49,844 nucleotides of DNA from an uncultured Eubacteriales bacterium (GCA_900548855.1 URMF01000022.1:1-49844); one strand, 5' to 3'; positions 27,436-36,726 are shown, counted from the stretch's first letter. The notes: generated from the sequence alone by a model not told the origin. Numbers and translations are program-made.

Positions 27436-28089
27436 TTATGACTTTTTCTGTTTACGCTTTTCTTCCTCTTCTTTACTAAAGCTGCAGCCACAAAAGTTCT
27501 GCCGGTATAAATGATACTGTTCCGATAATTCAATGGAGCGTTTATATCCATTTTTCTTTTTAAAATCTGCATACAGATAATTCACACCATATTCCTGCTG
27601 TAGCAGCTCTCCAATCTCATTTAACCAGTCTGCATTTTTATAAGGACTGATGGACAGCGTGGTAGTAAAATAATCAAAGCCCTTCTGCCTTGCCATCCTG
27701 GCTGCCTGCTCCAGCCGCAGGCGGTAGCAGGCATAACAGCGCGCACTTCGTTCCCCTAACTGCTCTAACCCTTTTACTGCGTAAAAAAAATCCTGTGGAT
27801 TATAATTTCCCTCCAAAAAAGCAACCGGATTTGTTACCGGCAGCTCTCTAATCAGTCTCTTTTGTTCCGCCACTCTCTTTTGATATTCTTTTTCCTCGCA
27901 AATATTCGGATTATAGTAAAAGATTGTAATAAGAAAATAGTTACTCAAATACTCCAATACATAACTAGAGCACGGTGCACAGCAGCTATGAAGCAATAAT
28001 GTGGGAATTCTCCCCCCTTCTTCCACTCCGGCTGTAATTTCCCGCAATATTTTATCCAATTTTAACTGATAGTTGTGAACCTGACTCAT
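27436..28089 (-). CDS. queH: Epoxyqueuosine reductase QueH
   Basis: A 217-residue enzyme of the non-cobalamin epoxyqueuosine reductase family, last step of queuosine tRNA modification. Cysteine motifs of the family are present: LLHSCCAPCSSYVLEYL, SARCYACYRLRLEQAA and NFCGCSFSKEEEE. The motif FDYFTTTLSISPYKN is also typical. The ATG at 28089 is preferred (AAGG 8 bases before it); ATG at 28110 and TTG at 28119 are alternatives. No other queuosine genes are adjacent. Confidence 0.93.
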   Translation of the reverse strand: MSQVHNYQLKLDKILREITAGVEEGGRIPTLLLHSCCAPCSSYVLEYLSNYFLITIFYYNPNICEEKEYQKRVAEQKRLIRELPVTNPVAFLEGNYNPQDFFYAVKGLEQLGERSARCYACYRLRLEQAARMARQKGFDYFTTTLSISPYKNADWLNEIGELLQQEYGVNYLYADFKKKNGYKRSIELSEQYHLYRQNFCGCSFSKEEEEKRKQKKS

Positions 28090-28173
28090 TTTTACTACCT
28101 TTTTATTCATGTTATACAATTAGAATCAACGGTTTCCCAAGCATTTCTATAACTTTTTGTGCAACATTACTAG

Positions 28174-28202
28174 TTGACTTTGTGTACAATAAACAATATA
28201 CT
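28174..28202 (+). promoter_or_regulatory. Promoter of the 77-residue protein gene
   Basis: TTGACT (28174-28179), 17-bp spacer, TATACT (28197-28202): near consensus. Confidence 0.85.
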
Positions 28203-28278
28203 AATATTAAAAGAACATATATAATTATGTACAGATTATGGCGATTTGTCAATCCATTTTTTATAGGAGGTGTCTCAT

Positions 28279-28512
28279 ATGACAGTCGAGCAAGCAGTAA
28301 AAAAATACAAACTCGAACCGCTTAATGTATATACGGCGAAGGCAAAGGCAAAAGAACTTAACGTAGATGAAGTATTATACATGAATGTTCAGAAGAACAA
28401 ATATGCTTACATTGTTAAGGATGGTTCTCGTGGATATGTACTTTATCAGGACGAAATCAGTTTTTATACAAAAATGTATAAAGGCTTGAAAATGACTCCA
28501 TTAGAGCCTTAA
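28279..28512 (+). CDS. Small conserved hypothetical protein
   Basis: A 77-residue protein, MTVEQAVKKYKLEPLNVYTA and on, with a two-part pattern of helix then strand (YAYIVKDGSRGYVLYQDEIS). No named domain is recognised. It has its own near-consensus promoter, a strong AGGAGG site 9 bases before the ATG at 28279, and a strong terminator, so it is a genuine, well-expressed monocistronic gene. A GTG at 28270 is within the ribosome-binding site and not preferred. Confidence 0.8.
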   Translation: MTVEQAVKKYKLEPLNVYTAKAKAKELNVDEVLYMNVQKNKYAYIVKDGSRGYVLYQDEISFYTKMYKGLKMTPLEP

Positions 28513-28535
28513 TTGAACATACAATCGTACATTAA

Positions 28536-28596
28536 AGGACTGGTTCGGAAAAGATATTCCTCATATAGCATATCTTTCCCAAACCAGTCCTCTTTG
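28536..28596 (+). terminator. Long intrinsic terminator
   Basis: AGGACTGGTT pairs with AACCAGTCCT, with an inner GGAAAAGATAT/ATATCTTTCC stem, followed by CTTTGGTTTT. Confidence 0.85.
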
Positions 28597-28735
28597 GTTT
28601 TCTATATTCATTTTATTAATTCTCAACTTTCTATTCTTCAGCCAGACTCTGCCAGCATAAAATCAACTGTTTTTTCTAACACTATTATTATTCTATCCTT
28701 TCCATTGAATATAAAACACGAAATGAGGATTTATT

Positions 28736-29185
28736 ATGAAACAGACACTTCATCAAAGAGAACTTTTTTCTGCTGCATTCTTAAAATATCTCTTTTTATT
28801 TCTTGCAGGAGGATTTGCATATTTTTATATAGAAATATTGTATCGTGGTTACTCCCATTTTTCCATGATTATCTGCGGCGGCCTTGCTTTTATATTATGT
28901 GGCGCTATCAATCAGCTTATGCACTTTAAAATATCCGTTATCACACAAATGGTATGGTCTATGCTCATTATAACCACGCTGGAGTTTATCACGGGCTATA
29001 TCGTAAATATAAAGCTTCATTGGGGCGTATGGGATTATTCCAGCCTGCCCTTTAATTTTCTTGGACAAATCTGCCTTGCATATTCTGTCATATGGCTTAT
29101 CTTATCACTTGCCTGCATTTTCCTTGATGACATTATCCGTTGGAAAATATTTGACGAGGAAAAACCATATTATAAATGGTTTTAG
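28736..29185 (+). CDS. Putative membrane protein of the CmpB-like (DUF1113) family
   Basis: A 149-residue membrane protein with about four TM segments (FLKYLFLFLAGGFAYFYIEI, MIICGGLAFILCGAI, WSMLIITTLEFITGYIV, LAYSVIWLILSLACIFL). The motif HWGVWDYSSLPFNFLGQICL is characteristic of a family annotated as putative ABC transporter permease (CmpB-like). Evidence for actual transport is weak. AGGAT precedes the ATG. A bidirectional terminator separates it from groEL. Confidence 0.8.
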   Translation: MKQTLHQRELFSAAFLKYLFLFLAGGFAYFYIEILYRGYSHFSMIICGGLAFILCGAINQLMHFKISVITQMVWSMLIITTLEFITGYIVNIKLHWGVWDYSSLPFNFLGQICLAYSVIWLILSLACIFLDDIIRWKIFDEEKPYYKWF

Positions 29186-29251
29186 GAGAGACAGTGTCAT
29201 CTCGTTTCCGCTTCGCTTCAACTCGATGTAGGGCATCCGCCCTATACTTAC

Positions 29252-29304
29252 AAAAAAGAACCGCTCCCTCTGTAAGCAAGCTTACACGGGAACGATTCTT
29301 TTTT
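29252..29304. terminator. Bidirectional terminator between CmpB-like gene and groEL
   Basis: AAAAAAGAA-CCG-CTCCC pairs with GGGAACGATTCTTTTTT, with inner GTAAGC/GCTTAC. A- and T-runs on both sides serve both strands. Confidence 0.85.
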
Positions 29305-29326
29305 ATAAGTGCACTGCAGATTTTTA

Positions 29327-30955
29327 TCACATCATTCCGCCCATGCCGCCCTGCATAGCTGCAGGATTAACAGGATTCTCTTCCTTAATATCTGCAACAA
29401 CTGATTCCGTTGTCAACAATGTAGATGCAACAGAAGTCGCATTCTGCAATGCGGAACGCGTAACCTTAACCGGGTCAATAATACCCGCTTCAATCATATT
29501 AACATAATTTTCATTTAATGCATCAAAGCCAACACCCGGCTCTGCCTCTCTTACATTGTTAATAATAACGGCACCCTCCAGACCTGCATTACCTGCAATA
29601 TGGAATAAAGGAGCCTCTAATGCCTTTAAGATAATCTCTGCACCAGTTTTCTCATCTCCTGATAAGCTCTCTGTAAGTTTAGCCACCTCTTTACTAGCAT
29701 GGATATAAGCAGAACCCCCACCTGCAATAATACCTTCTTCTACTGCGGCTCTGGTTGCTGCCAAAGCATCTTCCATACGAAGCTTTGCTTCCTTCATTTC
29801 TGTCTCCGTAGCAGCACCTACACGGACAACTGCAACACCACCTGCTAACTTAGCAAGTCTCTCCTGTAATTTTTCTTTGTCAAACTCAGATGTTGTCTCC
29901 TCAATCTGGGATTTAATCAGATTTACTCTTCCTTCAATTGCATCAGCTGCTCCGGCACCATCTACAATAATGGTGTTCTCCTTCTCTACCCTGACACTCT
30001 TTGCACGTCCAAGGTCATCTAATGTAGTTTCCTTCAAATCAAGACCAAGCTCATCTGTAATGACCTTACCACCTGTAAGAATAGCAATATCCTCAAGCAT
30101 AGCTTTTCTTCTGTCACCATAACCAGGGGCCTTTACACCAACTACCTGGAAGGTTCCACGAAGCTTGTTAAGAATTAAAGTTGTTAACGCCTCACCTTCA
30201 ATATCCTCGGCAATAATCAATAACTTCTGACCGCTCTGAACAATCTGCTCCAGAATTGGTAAAATATCCTGGATATTGGAAATTTTCTTATCTGTAATTA
30301 AAATATATGGATTATCAAGCTCTGCTACCATTTTCTCCATATCGGTTGACATATAAGCAGAAATATAACCACGGTCAAACTGCATACCTTCTACTAAATC
30401 AAGCTCTGTTTTCATGGTCTTGGACTCTTCGATGGTAATAACTCCATTATTAGAAACCTTTTCCATTGCATCTGCAACCATGGTTCCCACGCTCTCATCG
30501 CCAGCTGAAATAGATGCCACTCTTGCAATCTGTTCTTTTCCATTGATGGATTCGCTCATATCTGTAATGGCATCCACTGCCACATCACAAGCCTTCTTCA
30601 TACCCTTTCTCAAAATAATTGGGTTGGCACCTGCTGCCAGGTTTTTCATACCGGAATTAATCATTGCTTGTGCCAGTACAGTCGCTGTTGTTGTACCATC
30701 CCCAGCCACATCATTTGTCTTGGTTGCAACTTCTTTTACAATTTGTGCCCCCATATTCTCAAATGAATCCTCTAATTCAATATCCTTTGCAATCGTAACA
30801 CCGTCATTGGTAATCAACGGAGTACCGAATGATTTTGCTAAGACAACATTTCTTCCCTTTGGTCCCAATGTTACTCTCACTGTGTCTGCCAACTGGTTTA
30901 CACCAGACTCTAATGCCTTACGGGCTTCTACGCCATATTTAATTTCTTTTGCCAT
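29327..30955 (-). CDS. groEL: Chaperonin GroEL (Hsp60)
   Basis: A 542-residue 60-kDa chaperonin that folds proteins in an ATP-driven ring with GroES. Typical start MAKEIKYGVEARKALESGV, nucleotide motifs TVRVTLGPKGRNVVL and AGDGTTTATVLAQAM, and the Gly-Met-rich tail GGMGGMM. It is downstream of groES (56-bp gap) in a CIRCE-controlled operon. Normal length. Confidence 0.99.
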   Translation of the reverse strand: MAKEIKYGVEARKALESGVNQLADTVRVTLGPKGRNVVLAKSFGTPLITNDGVTIAKDIELEDSFENMGAQIVKEVATKTNDVAGDGTTTATVLAQAMINSGMKNLAAGANPIILRKGMKKACDVAVDAITDMSESINGKEQIARVASISAGDESVGTMVADAMEKVSNNGVITIEESKTMKTELDLVEGMQFDRGYISAYMSTDMEKMVAELDNPYILITDKKISNIQDILPILEQIVQSGQKLLIIAEDIEGEALTTLILNKLRGTFQVVGVKAPGYGDRRKAMLEDIAILTGGKVITDELGLDLKETTLDDLGRAKSVRVEKENTIIVDGAGAADAIEGRVNLIKSQIEETTSEFDKEKLQERLAKLAGGVAVVRVGAATETEMKEAKLRMEDALAATRAAVEEGIIAGGGSAYIHASKEVAKLTESLSGDEKTGAEIILKALEAPLFHIAGNAGLEGAVIINNVREAEPGVGFDALNENYVNMIEAGIIDPVKVTRSALQNATSVASTLLTTESVVADIKEENPVNPAAMQGGMGGMM

Positions 30956-31011
30956 ATCTAAAAACCTCCATTTATTTGTTTTTCTTTATTCATCCTTATG
31001 AACTATCTTAC

Positions 31012-31299
31012 CTAAGCCTCAACAACTGCGTGGATATCATTCTGTTTCACAATAATAAATTTGTCTCCATCCAGTTCCACATCATTGCCTGCATATCTGG
31101 AGTAAATAACCCTATCTCCAACCTGAACCTGCATTTCAATCTTCTCACCGTCTACTACAGTTCCCGGACCAACAGCTACTACTTCTGCATACTGTGGTTT
31201 TTCCTGAGAGCTGGTAGGTAAAACAATACCTGATTTGGTAGTCTCTTCTGCTACACACTCTTTTAATACAACTCTGTCACCTAATGGTTTTAACTTCAT
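31012..31299 (-). CDS. groES: Co-chaperonin GroES (Hsp10)
   Basis: A 95-residue lid of the GroEL chaperonin: MKLKPLGDRVVLKECVAEE, then the mobile loop ETTKSGIVLPTSSQEKPQ and VGDRVIYSRYAGNDVELDG. It is the first gene of the groESL operon, with a CIRCE operator about 55 bp upstream. Normal length. Confidence 0.99.
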   Translation of the reverse strand: MKLKPLGDRVVLKECVAEETTKSGIVLPTSSQEKPQYAEVVAVGPGTVVDGEKIEMQVQVGDRVIYSRYAGNDVELDGDKFIIVKQNDIHAVVEA

Positions 31300-31352
31300 A
31301 TTAATGTCCTCCTTTTATTTAGCCCTGCAACCGGCTGTACTTTTTCTTGTCG

Positions 31353-31379
31353 TTAGCACTCACTTAATTTGAGTGCTAA
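31353..31379. promoter_or_regulatory. CIRCE operator (HrcA binding site)
   Basis: Perfect TTAGCACTC-N9-GAGTGCTAA. HrcA represses class I heat-shock genes from this site. Confidence 0.98.
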
Positions 31380-31389
31380 CATATTTCTT

Positions 31390-31417
31390 ATTTTACCCAT
31401 TTTTGCCAAAAAATCAA
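31390..31417 (-). promoter_or_regulatory. Promoter of groESL
   Basis: Minus strand -35 TTGATT (31412-31417), 16-bp spacer, -10 TAAAAT (31390-31395), immediately upstream of CIRCE. Confidence 0.65.
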
Positions 31418-31509
31418 CCCCTATTTTAAAAATAATTGTGACAAATCTGTTAAATCTATCTTATTGCTAAGTTTTTCAACATTATTACGTATAAAATATG
31501 CATTCCTTA

Positions 31510-31677
31510 TTATTCTATGTACACTTCTAAAATATTAGAACCTGATTTTCTTTGATTGCCACTTTCTACCATTTCCTGTATAATAAAATAAATATTTTCG
31601 GTGTCCGCATAACAGGAGCAAAAATCCAGACCATAAACGCCCCAGCTGCCACCTCTAAAATGATAACGAAATTCCAT
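31510..31677 (-). CDS. Possible small protein or gene fragment
   Basis: A 55-residue frame, MEFRYHFRGGSWGVYGLDFC and on, ending SGSNILEVYIE, with natural-looking codon use and GAGGAAGGGGG just before its ATG. It is divergent from the DUF6062 gene; the 54 bp between them would hold both upstream regions. I do not recognise it. It could be a genuine small protein or the C-terminus of a lost gene. Confidence 0.35.
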   Translation of the reverse strand: MEFRYHFRGGSWGVYGLDFCSCYADTENIYFIIQEMVESGNQRKSGSNILEVYIE

Positions 31678-31731
31678 CCCCCTTCCTCTTCGGTCAACAT
31701 CAAGGAGGCAGGAATTTGAAAGGAGAACTTT

Positions 31732-32463
31732 ATGAAAGAACAATTGTACACCATTCCTGTAAATGATGCATTCCAAAGTGACAGTGAATGTCCTCTGTGT
31801 AAAATGAAAAAAGAGCTGGAACAAAATGCCATTGAATATACATTAGGCCCCAGCTACATGGAGGATGACAACCGTGCCATGACGGACGAAGCCGGTTTTT
31901 GCGAAAAACATATCCAGGATTTATACCAACAAAAAAATCGTTTAGGACTTGCACTAATTTTAAGCACTCACATGGCAAAGGTAACCAAGGATTTACAGAA
32001 ATTATCCAAAGAAAATGTTTCCACTGGTAAATCCATTCTAAAAAAGAAAAATGAGACTACAGGCCTTGGCTCATATGTTTCAGATTTAGAAAAGAACTGC
32101 TTTATATGCAGCCGGATAAATAACACATTTGAACGGTACATTGATACGATTTTCCACCTGTATAAAAAGGATGCTTCCTTTTCAGACAAAATAAAGAATT
32201 CAAAAGGCTTTTGCACGTATCATTACGCGCTTTTATTTGACCGGGCATCGGATTTTCTTTCAAAAGAGCAGCTTAATTCTTTTATATCCGATATTAACCA
32301 TGCCTATTTTTCCAATATGGAACGGATGCAGGAGGATATTGAATGGTTTATTAACAAATTTGACTACCGCTATCAAAATGAACCCTGGAAAAATTCTAAA
32401 GATGCACTTCCAAGGGCTGTATTGAAAACACATAGCAGTATTACGCCTGATGCAAATGAATAG
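31732..32463 (+). CDS. DUF6062 family protein with four Cys motifs
   Basis: A 243-residue protein, probably DUF6062. Paired metal-ligand-like motifs occur: SECPLCKMKKELEQNAIEY, AGFCEKHIQDLY, KNCFICSRINNTFERY and GFCTYHYALLF. Two CxxC plus two CxxxH sites suggest zinc binding in a duplicated helical unit. AAAGGAGAAC precedes the ATG. Function not established. Two terminator-like hairpins follow. Confidence 0.8.
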   Translation: MKEQLYTIPVNDAFQSDSECPLCKMKKELEQNAIEYTLGPSYMEDDNRAMTDEAGFCEKHIQDLYQQKNRLGLALILSTHMAKVTKDLQKLSKENVSTGKSILKKKNETTGLGSYVSDLEKNCFICSRINNTFERYIDTIFHLYKKDASFSDKIKNSKGFCTYHYALLFDRASDFLSKEQLNSFISDINHAYFSNMERMQEDIEWFINKFDYRYQNEPWKNSKDALPRAVLKTHSSITPDANE

Positions 32464-32555
32464 ACCATGCGGATATCCATTTACATTTTCCTGATACTTA
32501 CAGAATACCTACAGAACCTGCCACTGGCAGCTTCTTCCGGATGCATGGCAACTCA

Positions 32556-32640
32556 AAAATGGTCCACCGGACCATTTTCTCATATGCTTGGCAACAAAAA
32601 GAACTGCTGTAATTCCCATATGGAACAGCAGTCCTTTTTA
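32556..32640. terminator. Two hairpins between convergent genes
   Basis: AAAATGGTCC-ACC-GGACCATTTT (32556-32578) and then GAACTGCTGT/AACAGCAGTCC with TTTTT (32596-32640). The second has A-runs on the other side, so it can serve both directions. Confidence 0.8.
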
Positions 32641-32679
32641 TTTTCTTTATCCCAGAAAAAATCATGATACACTCCACAT

Positions 32680-33303
32680 TTAAATAGCCTGTGGGAAATC
32701 TTCATGGTCAAAATATAACATTTTTGAATAATGTCCTTTTAGAAAATTCCGATATTCCGAAAGCTTTCCTTTATAGATTCGCTTGTCCTTTAACCGTACA
32801 TGAAAATCATATGGTTTAATGAGCCCCTCTTCTTTGGAAAACAGCCGGATTCCACTCTTGTAAAAAATATGGGATACAAACTGCGAACAGAAAAAATGCT
32901 TTCCATCCTCTGTATTTTTGCCAAACATAATACTCACAAGACCGGTATAATTATATTTGTATTCCTCCCGGTTTTTAATAAAGACATCAATTTCCTGCTT
33001 AATAAGACGATATTGCTCTTCTGTAACCGGCACTGCATACACACTGCAGCTTATATTTTTATCCATCCCAAATACACCACGCTCTATATCTTCATCAATA
33101 AAACCGCAATCAAATGGATTATATACATGCTTTCTTGCAAAGCTATACATTTCTCTTAATTCAATGTCCAGTGCAATGGAGGTATGAGAATATGGTTCTC
33201 TGGTAAAAAACCGAATCAATCTGGCTGGAACCGTATGTGTTCTGCTGAGTAGTACATATATGTATCTCTGCTTTTTTTGTAACTCTTTCGTCAAATATAA
33301 CAC
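32680..33303 (-). CDS. Permuted papain-like (YiiX/NlpC-P60-type) protein
   Basis: A 207-residue protein. The pattern of a His in YSHTSIALD (about residue 39) and a later Cys in HFFCSQFVSHIFYKSGI matches the circularly permuted papain-like fold of the YiiX/YebB-type NlpC/P60 group, where the His precedes the Cys. No signal peptide, so it appears cytoplasmic. GTG start with AAGGA about 10 bases before. Substrate unknown. It lies 13 bp after the DUF2225 gene and probably shares its transcript. Confidence 0.7.
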   Translation of the reverse strand: MLYLTKELQKKQRYIYVLLSRTHTVPARLIRFFTREPYSHTSIALDIELREMYSFARKHVYNPFDCGFIDEDIERGVFGMDKNISCSVYAVPVTEEQYRLIKQEIDVFIKNREEYKYNYTGLVSIMFGKNTEDGKHFFCSQFVSHIFYKSGIRLFSKEEGLIKPYDFHVRLKDKRIYKGKLSEYRNFLKGHYSKMLYFDHEDFPQAI

Positions 33304-33316
33304 CCCTAACTAGTCC

Positions 33317-34171
33317 TTATTTCTCATTCTGAACCTGCGCACGAATTTTTTCCTTTAAATCCAACGCTTTTTCTTTTATTCTTGATGAGACATTATTATT
33401 TCCCAAAATCCTTGAAAGCAGCTTTAATGATTCTCTGTATTTTCCTAATCGGAATGCTAGCTCAGCCGTTAAGTAGGTCACTGTAGTTTCATCCATTCCG
33501 CTAATTGGGAAATTTTCTGACGAAAAAGCCATGACATACCCATCATAGGCATTCTGAATACATTCCATTTCCTCTGCAAGTAATTTCTCACTTTCAGCAG
33601 GCGCCAGCCTCAGTTCTTCCTTTTCTCTTTTACCACGAATTACCCATGAAAGCTTTAAACATGTATATGCCTTCCGGCTGTTCTTCACTCCCCCGACAAC
33701 ATCACATAACAATACCATTTTGTACCGCATAATTGCTTCATCATAAGAAAACAAATCTGAACTTACGTTGATGCCCTTGAAATTATCCTTTACCTCGGCA
33801 CATAACTTTTTCCTTTGATACGACATCACATGGTTAAAATATCTGGAAAGTGCCCCATAGCCACAATATGGACACACTATGGCATCATACTTTATCGGAT
33901 CCATCTCTCTATACAATGGTCTTAAATCTTCGCCCTGTCCAACACTTCGAAGCTTTCCTGCCCGTACCGCCAATGTTTTAAATGCACTATCGCATACAGG
34001 ACAATGATATGTTTTGGGAAACAATATGTCCTGCTCTTTTACAACAATTTCCTTCTTCTCATTCTTTGAAGCTCCTGAAGCATCCTGCATTTCTTTACTC
34101 TCTGGCTTCTCATAAATGTCCATATCTATATTTTTAAATCCAAGTTCCTCTAATCCTGAAAATATTCCCAT
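33317..34171 (-). CDS. DUF2225 domain protein
   Basis: A 284-residue protein. DUF2225 is recognised by the CxxC pairs in TYHCPVCDSAFKTLAVRAGK and DAIVCPYCGYGALSRYF, which form a zinc ribbon; the C-terminal half is helical and TPR-like (AFRLGKYRESLKLLSRIL). Such proteins are widespread in Firmicutes with no firm function. AGGAGGGG precedes the ATG. It lies 15 bp after glnS, which suggests a glnS / DUF2225 / papain-like operon. Confidence 0.9.
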   Translation of the reverse strand: MGIFSGLEELGFKNIDMDIYEKPESKEMQDASGASKNEKKEIVVKEQDILFPKTYHCPVCDSAFKTLAVRAGKLRSVGQGEDLRPLYREMDPIKYDAIVCPYCGYGALSRYFNHVMSYQRKKLCAEVKDNFKGINVSSDLFSYDEAIMRYKMVLLCDVVGGVKNSRKAYTCLKLSWVIRGKREKEELRLAPAESEKLLAEEMECIQNAYDGYVMAFSSENFPISGMDETTVTYLTAELAFRLGKYRESLKLLSRILGNNNVSSRIKEKALDLKEKIRAQVQNEK

Positions 34172-34185
34172 ACGAAATACCCCTC

Positions 34186-35844
34186 CTATTTTGGCCGGTA
34201 AGAACTCTTCAAAGAAACAATACGGTTAAATACCAAATGCTCCTTTGTGGAATCCTTAGAATCTGTGCAGAAAAATCCATTTCTCAAGAACTGGAACCGT
34301 TCTCCCGGCTCTGTTCCTTCAAAAGCGGCTTCCAGTTTACAATGCTTCATTTCCACCAAAGATTCCGGATTCAGGTTGGAATAATCCTCTTTTAATACCT
34401 CGTCCCCTTCTTTGATTAAATTATCATAAAGTCTCACGGTGGCATCTATTGCTGTTGCCGCATCCACCCAATGAATGGTTCCTTTCACCTTACGTCCCTC
34501 AAAACCGGAGCCAGATCTGGTAGCCGGATCATAGGTACAATGTACTTCCGTTACATTTCCATTTTCATCTTTGACAAAATCCGTACATGTAACAAAATAC
34601 GCATTTTTAAGTCTTACCTCATTGCCTGGAAAAAGACGGAAATATTTCTTAGGAGGAATCTCCATGAAATCTCCCCGCTCGATATATAACTCCCGGCTGA
34701 ATGAAACCTGCCTGGTTCCCAGTTCTTCATTTTCCTGGTTATTTTCAACTTCCAAAAATTCCGATTTGTCTTCCGGATAATTATCAATTACCAATTTTAC
34801 CGGGTCAATCACAGCCATCATACGCTTCGCTTTCATTTTCAAATCTTCCCGGATGCAATACTCTAACATTGCCATATCTGAAACCGAATTTGCCTTTGCC
34901 ACACCAGAAAGCTCCATAAACATCCGGATAGCCTCCGGGGTTACCCCTTTCCGTCGGAGCGCACTGATAGATACCAGACGCGGGTCATCCCAGCCATCCA
35001 CCACACCGTCTTCCACCAGCTTCTTAATATACCGCTTTCCAGTAATGACATTCTGCAGATAAAGCTTTGCAAATTCTATCTGTTTTGGAGGATATTCAAA
35101 TTCCAGTTCTTTGACTACCCAGTCATACAAAGGTCTGTGGTCCTCAAATTCCAAGGTACAGAGGGAATGTGTCACACCCTCAACTGCATCCTCAATCGGA
35201 TGGGCAAAATCATACATCGGATAAATACACCATTTATCTCCGGTATTATGATGTGTCATCCTCGCAATGCGGTAAATAACCGGGTCACGCATATTAATAT
35301 TCGGTGACGCCATATCTATCTTAGCGCGGAGAACCTTTGAACCATCTGGAAATTCCCCGTTTTTCATGCGTTCAAACAAATCAAGATTCTCCTCAATGCT
35401 TCGGTTCCGGTATGGACTTTCCTTTCCCGGCTCCTTTAATGTGCCACGATATTCACGAATCTCATCCGCAGACAAATCACAGACAAAGGCCTTGCCTTTT
35501 TTAATCAGTTTAACAGCTCCTTCATACATCGCATCAAAATAGTCAGAAGCATAATATATTTTATCCCCAAAATCTACTCCCAGCCATCTTACATCCTCCA
35601 AAATAGATTCAACATATTCCGACTTTTCTTTCATGGGATTTGTGTCATCAAATCTCAAATTAAAGGTGCCATTATACTTTTTCGCAAGCCCGGAATTTAA
35701 AATAATCGACTTGGCATGTCCAATATGCAGATATCCGTTTGGTTCCGGCGGAAACCGGGTTACAATTTTCTTATATGTGCCATCCTCTAAATCTTTATCA
35801 ATAATCTGTTCGATAAAATTCTTTGATACTACTTCACCTTCCAT
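34186..35844 (-). CDS. glnS: Glutaminyl-tRNA synthetase
   Basis: A 552-residue class I synthetase charging tRNA-Gln directly. The signature FPPEPNGYLHIGHAKSI contains the HIGH motif; LRFDDTNPMKEKSEYVESI and DGWDDPRLVSISALRRKGVT are diagnostic of GlnRS as opposed to GltX. The usual KMSKS segment is represented by VITGKRYIKKLV. A C-terminal beta-barrel anticodon domain is present. AAAGGAG precedes the ATG. Many Firmicutes lack GlnRS and use GatCAB; Lachnospiraceae are among those that have it. No T-box is visible upstream. Confidence 0.96.
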   Translation of the reverse strand: MEGEVVSKNFIEQIIDKDLEDGTYKKIVTRFPPEPNGYLHIGHAKSIILNSGLAKKYNGTFNLRFDDTNPMKEKSEYVESILEDVRWLGVDFGDKIYYASDYFDAMYEGAVKLIKKGKAFVCDLSADEIREYRGTLKEPGKESPYRNRSIEENLDLFERMKNGEFPDGSKVLRAKIDMASPNINMRDPVIYRIARMTHHNTGDKWCIYPMYDFAHPIEDAVEGVTHSLCTLEFEDHRPLYDWVVKELEFEYPPKQIEFAKLYLQNVITGKRYIKKLVEDGVVDGWDDPRLVSISALRRKGVTPEAIRMFMELSGVAKANSVSDMAMLEYCIREDLKMKAKRMMAVIDPVKLVIDNYPEDKSEFLEVENNQENEELGTRQVSFSRELYIERGDFMEIPPKKYFRLFPGNEVRLKNAYFVTCTDFVKDENGNVTEVHCTYDPATRSGSGFEGRKVKGTIHWVDAATAIDATVRLYDNLIKEGDEVLKEDYSNLNPESLVEMKHCKLEAAFEGTEPGERFQFLRNGFFCTDSKDSTKEHLVFNRIVSLKSSYRPK

Positions 35845-35983
35845 TACACTAACTCCTTTTGTGTCATTTTAAGTCTGTCCGGAAATGTTTTCACCAACTT
35901 TCCATAATTAGCATTACTTTATCATATTTGTGCTTTCCCGTCAATTTTCCTGTGAATTTTATGTGATGATTTCAATACAATAT

Positions 35984-36012
35984 TTGATTATTCTGCATTT
36001 TTGTTGTATGAT
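35984..36012 (+). promoter_or_regulatory. Promoter upstream of the Thr-rich protein
   Basis: TTGATT (35984-35989), 17-bp spacer, TATGAT (36007-36012). Confidence 0.6.
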
Positions 36013-36075
36013 GAGACAAATCAGAATTCTACAAGAAAGGAAAATACTATTTTTATACAATAGTTATATATTATT

Positions 36076-36726
36076 ATGACAAAAAATCCAAACCAATCAA
36101 ATCAAGACGAATTTGATATTATTGATTTTGACTTAAATGAATATGATGAGGAATTTGAAAAAGAGGAGCAGCGTCTCCGGTTAAAGGAAGAAAAAAAAGC
36201 TGCTGCTGCCAAATCTCGGGCTGAACTGGCAAGGGAAAAACAAAACACCTCCCAGAAGGAATTTAAAAACACCCCAAACCGGGATATGCTCAAAACAATT
36301 CTCCTGATTTTAGTTGTAATCGTAATTGCCTGCCTGTTCTTAGGTGTGATTACTTACATTGTAAACCATGTTGGCGGTGGTGATTCCGATAACAAGAAAA
36401 ATAACAAAGGCATTACAACAGAAATCAATGAACCGGACAACGACACGACATCCAGCCCCGATTCTTCCAAGGATTCAAATGACAATTCCTCCGATGACCA
36501 AAAAAAGAATCTGGAGGATAATATTGATAAAATTACGGATAAGGTGAATAGTGACAAAAAAACAACCCAGGCCACTACGGAAGCTAAAAAAACAACAGAA
36601 GCCACTACAGAAAGCACCACCCAGGCTACCACTGAAGCTACTACAGAGAGCACTACCCAAACTACTACAGAAGCTACTACGGAGCCTCCTGTTGAAGATA
36701 GCATAGAAGCCCAGCCGTCTGAATAA
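36076..36726 (+). CDS. Single-pass membrane protein with Thr-rich exterior
   Basis: A 216-residue protein. The N-terminal 75 residues are highly charged (EEFEKEEQRLRLKEEKKAAA, coiled-coil-like) and cytoplasmic. One TM segment follows (TILLILVVIVIACLFLGVIT). The external tail is Asp/Ser-rich, then a repeat of TTEATTEST-like units (about 20 Thr in the last 55 residues), and ends PPVEDSIEAQPSE. The tail is likely an extended, possibly glycosylated stalk. It is 58 bp upstream of sigH on the same strand. No family assigned; AGGAAAA lies too far upstream to be a good ribosome-binding site, so the start is uncertain. Confidence 0.75.
   Translation: MTKNPNQSNQDEFDIIDFDLNEYDEEFEKEEQRLRLKEEKKAAAAKSRAELAREKQNTSQKEFKNTPNRDMLKTILLILVVIVIACLFLGVITYIVNHVGGGDSDNKKNNKGITTEINEPDNDTTSSPDSSKDSNDNSSDDQKKNLEDNIDKITDKVNSDKKTTQATTEAKKTTEATTESTTQATTEATTESTTQTTTEATTEPPVEDSIEAQPSE

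Noticed and set aside
35845..36075. T-box leader before glnS (and before cysS at 40234-40358)
   Set aside because: No specifier stem, no conserved T-box sequence and no terminator/antiterminator pair visible.
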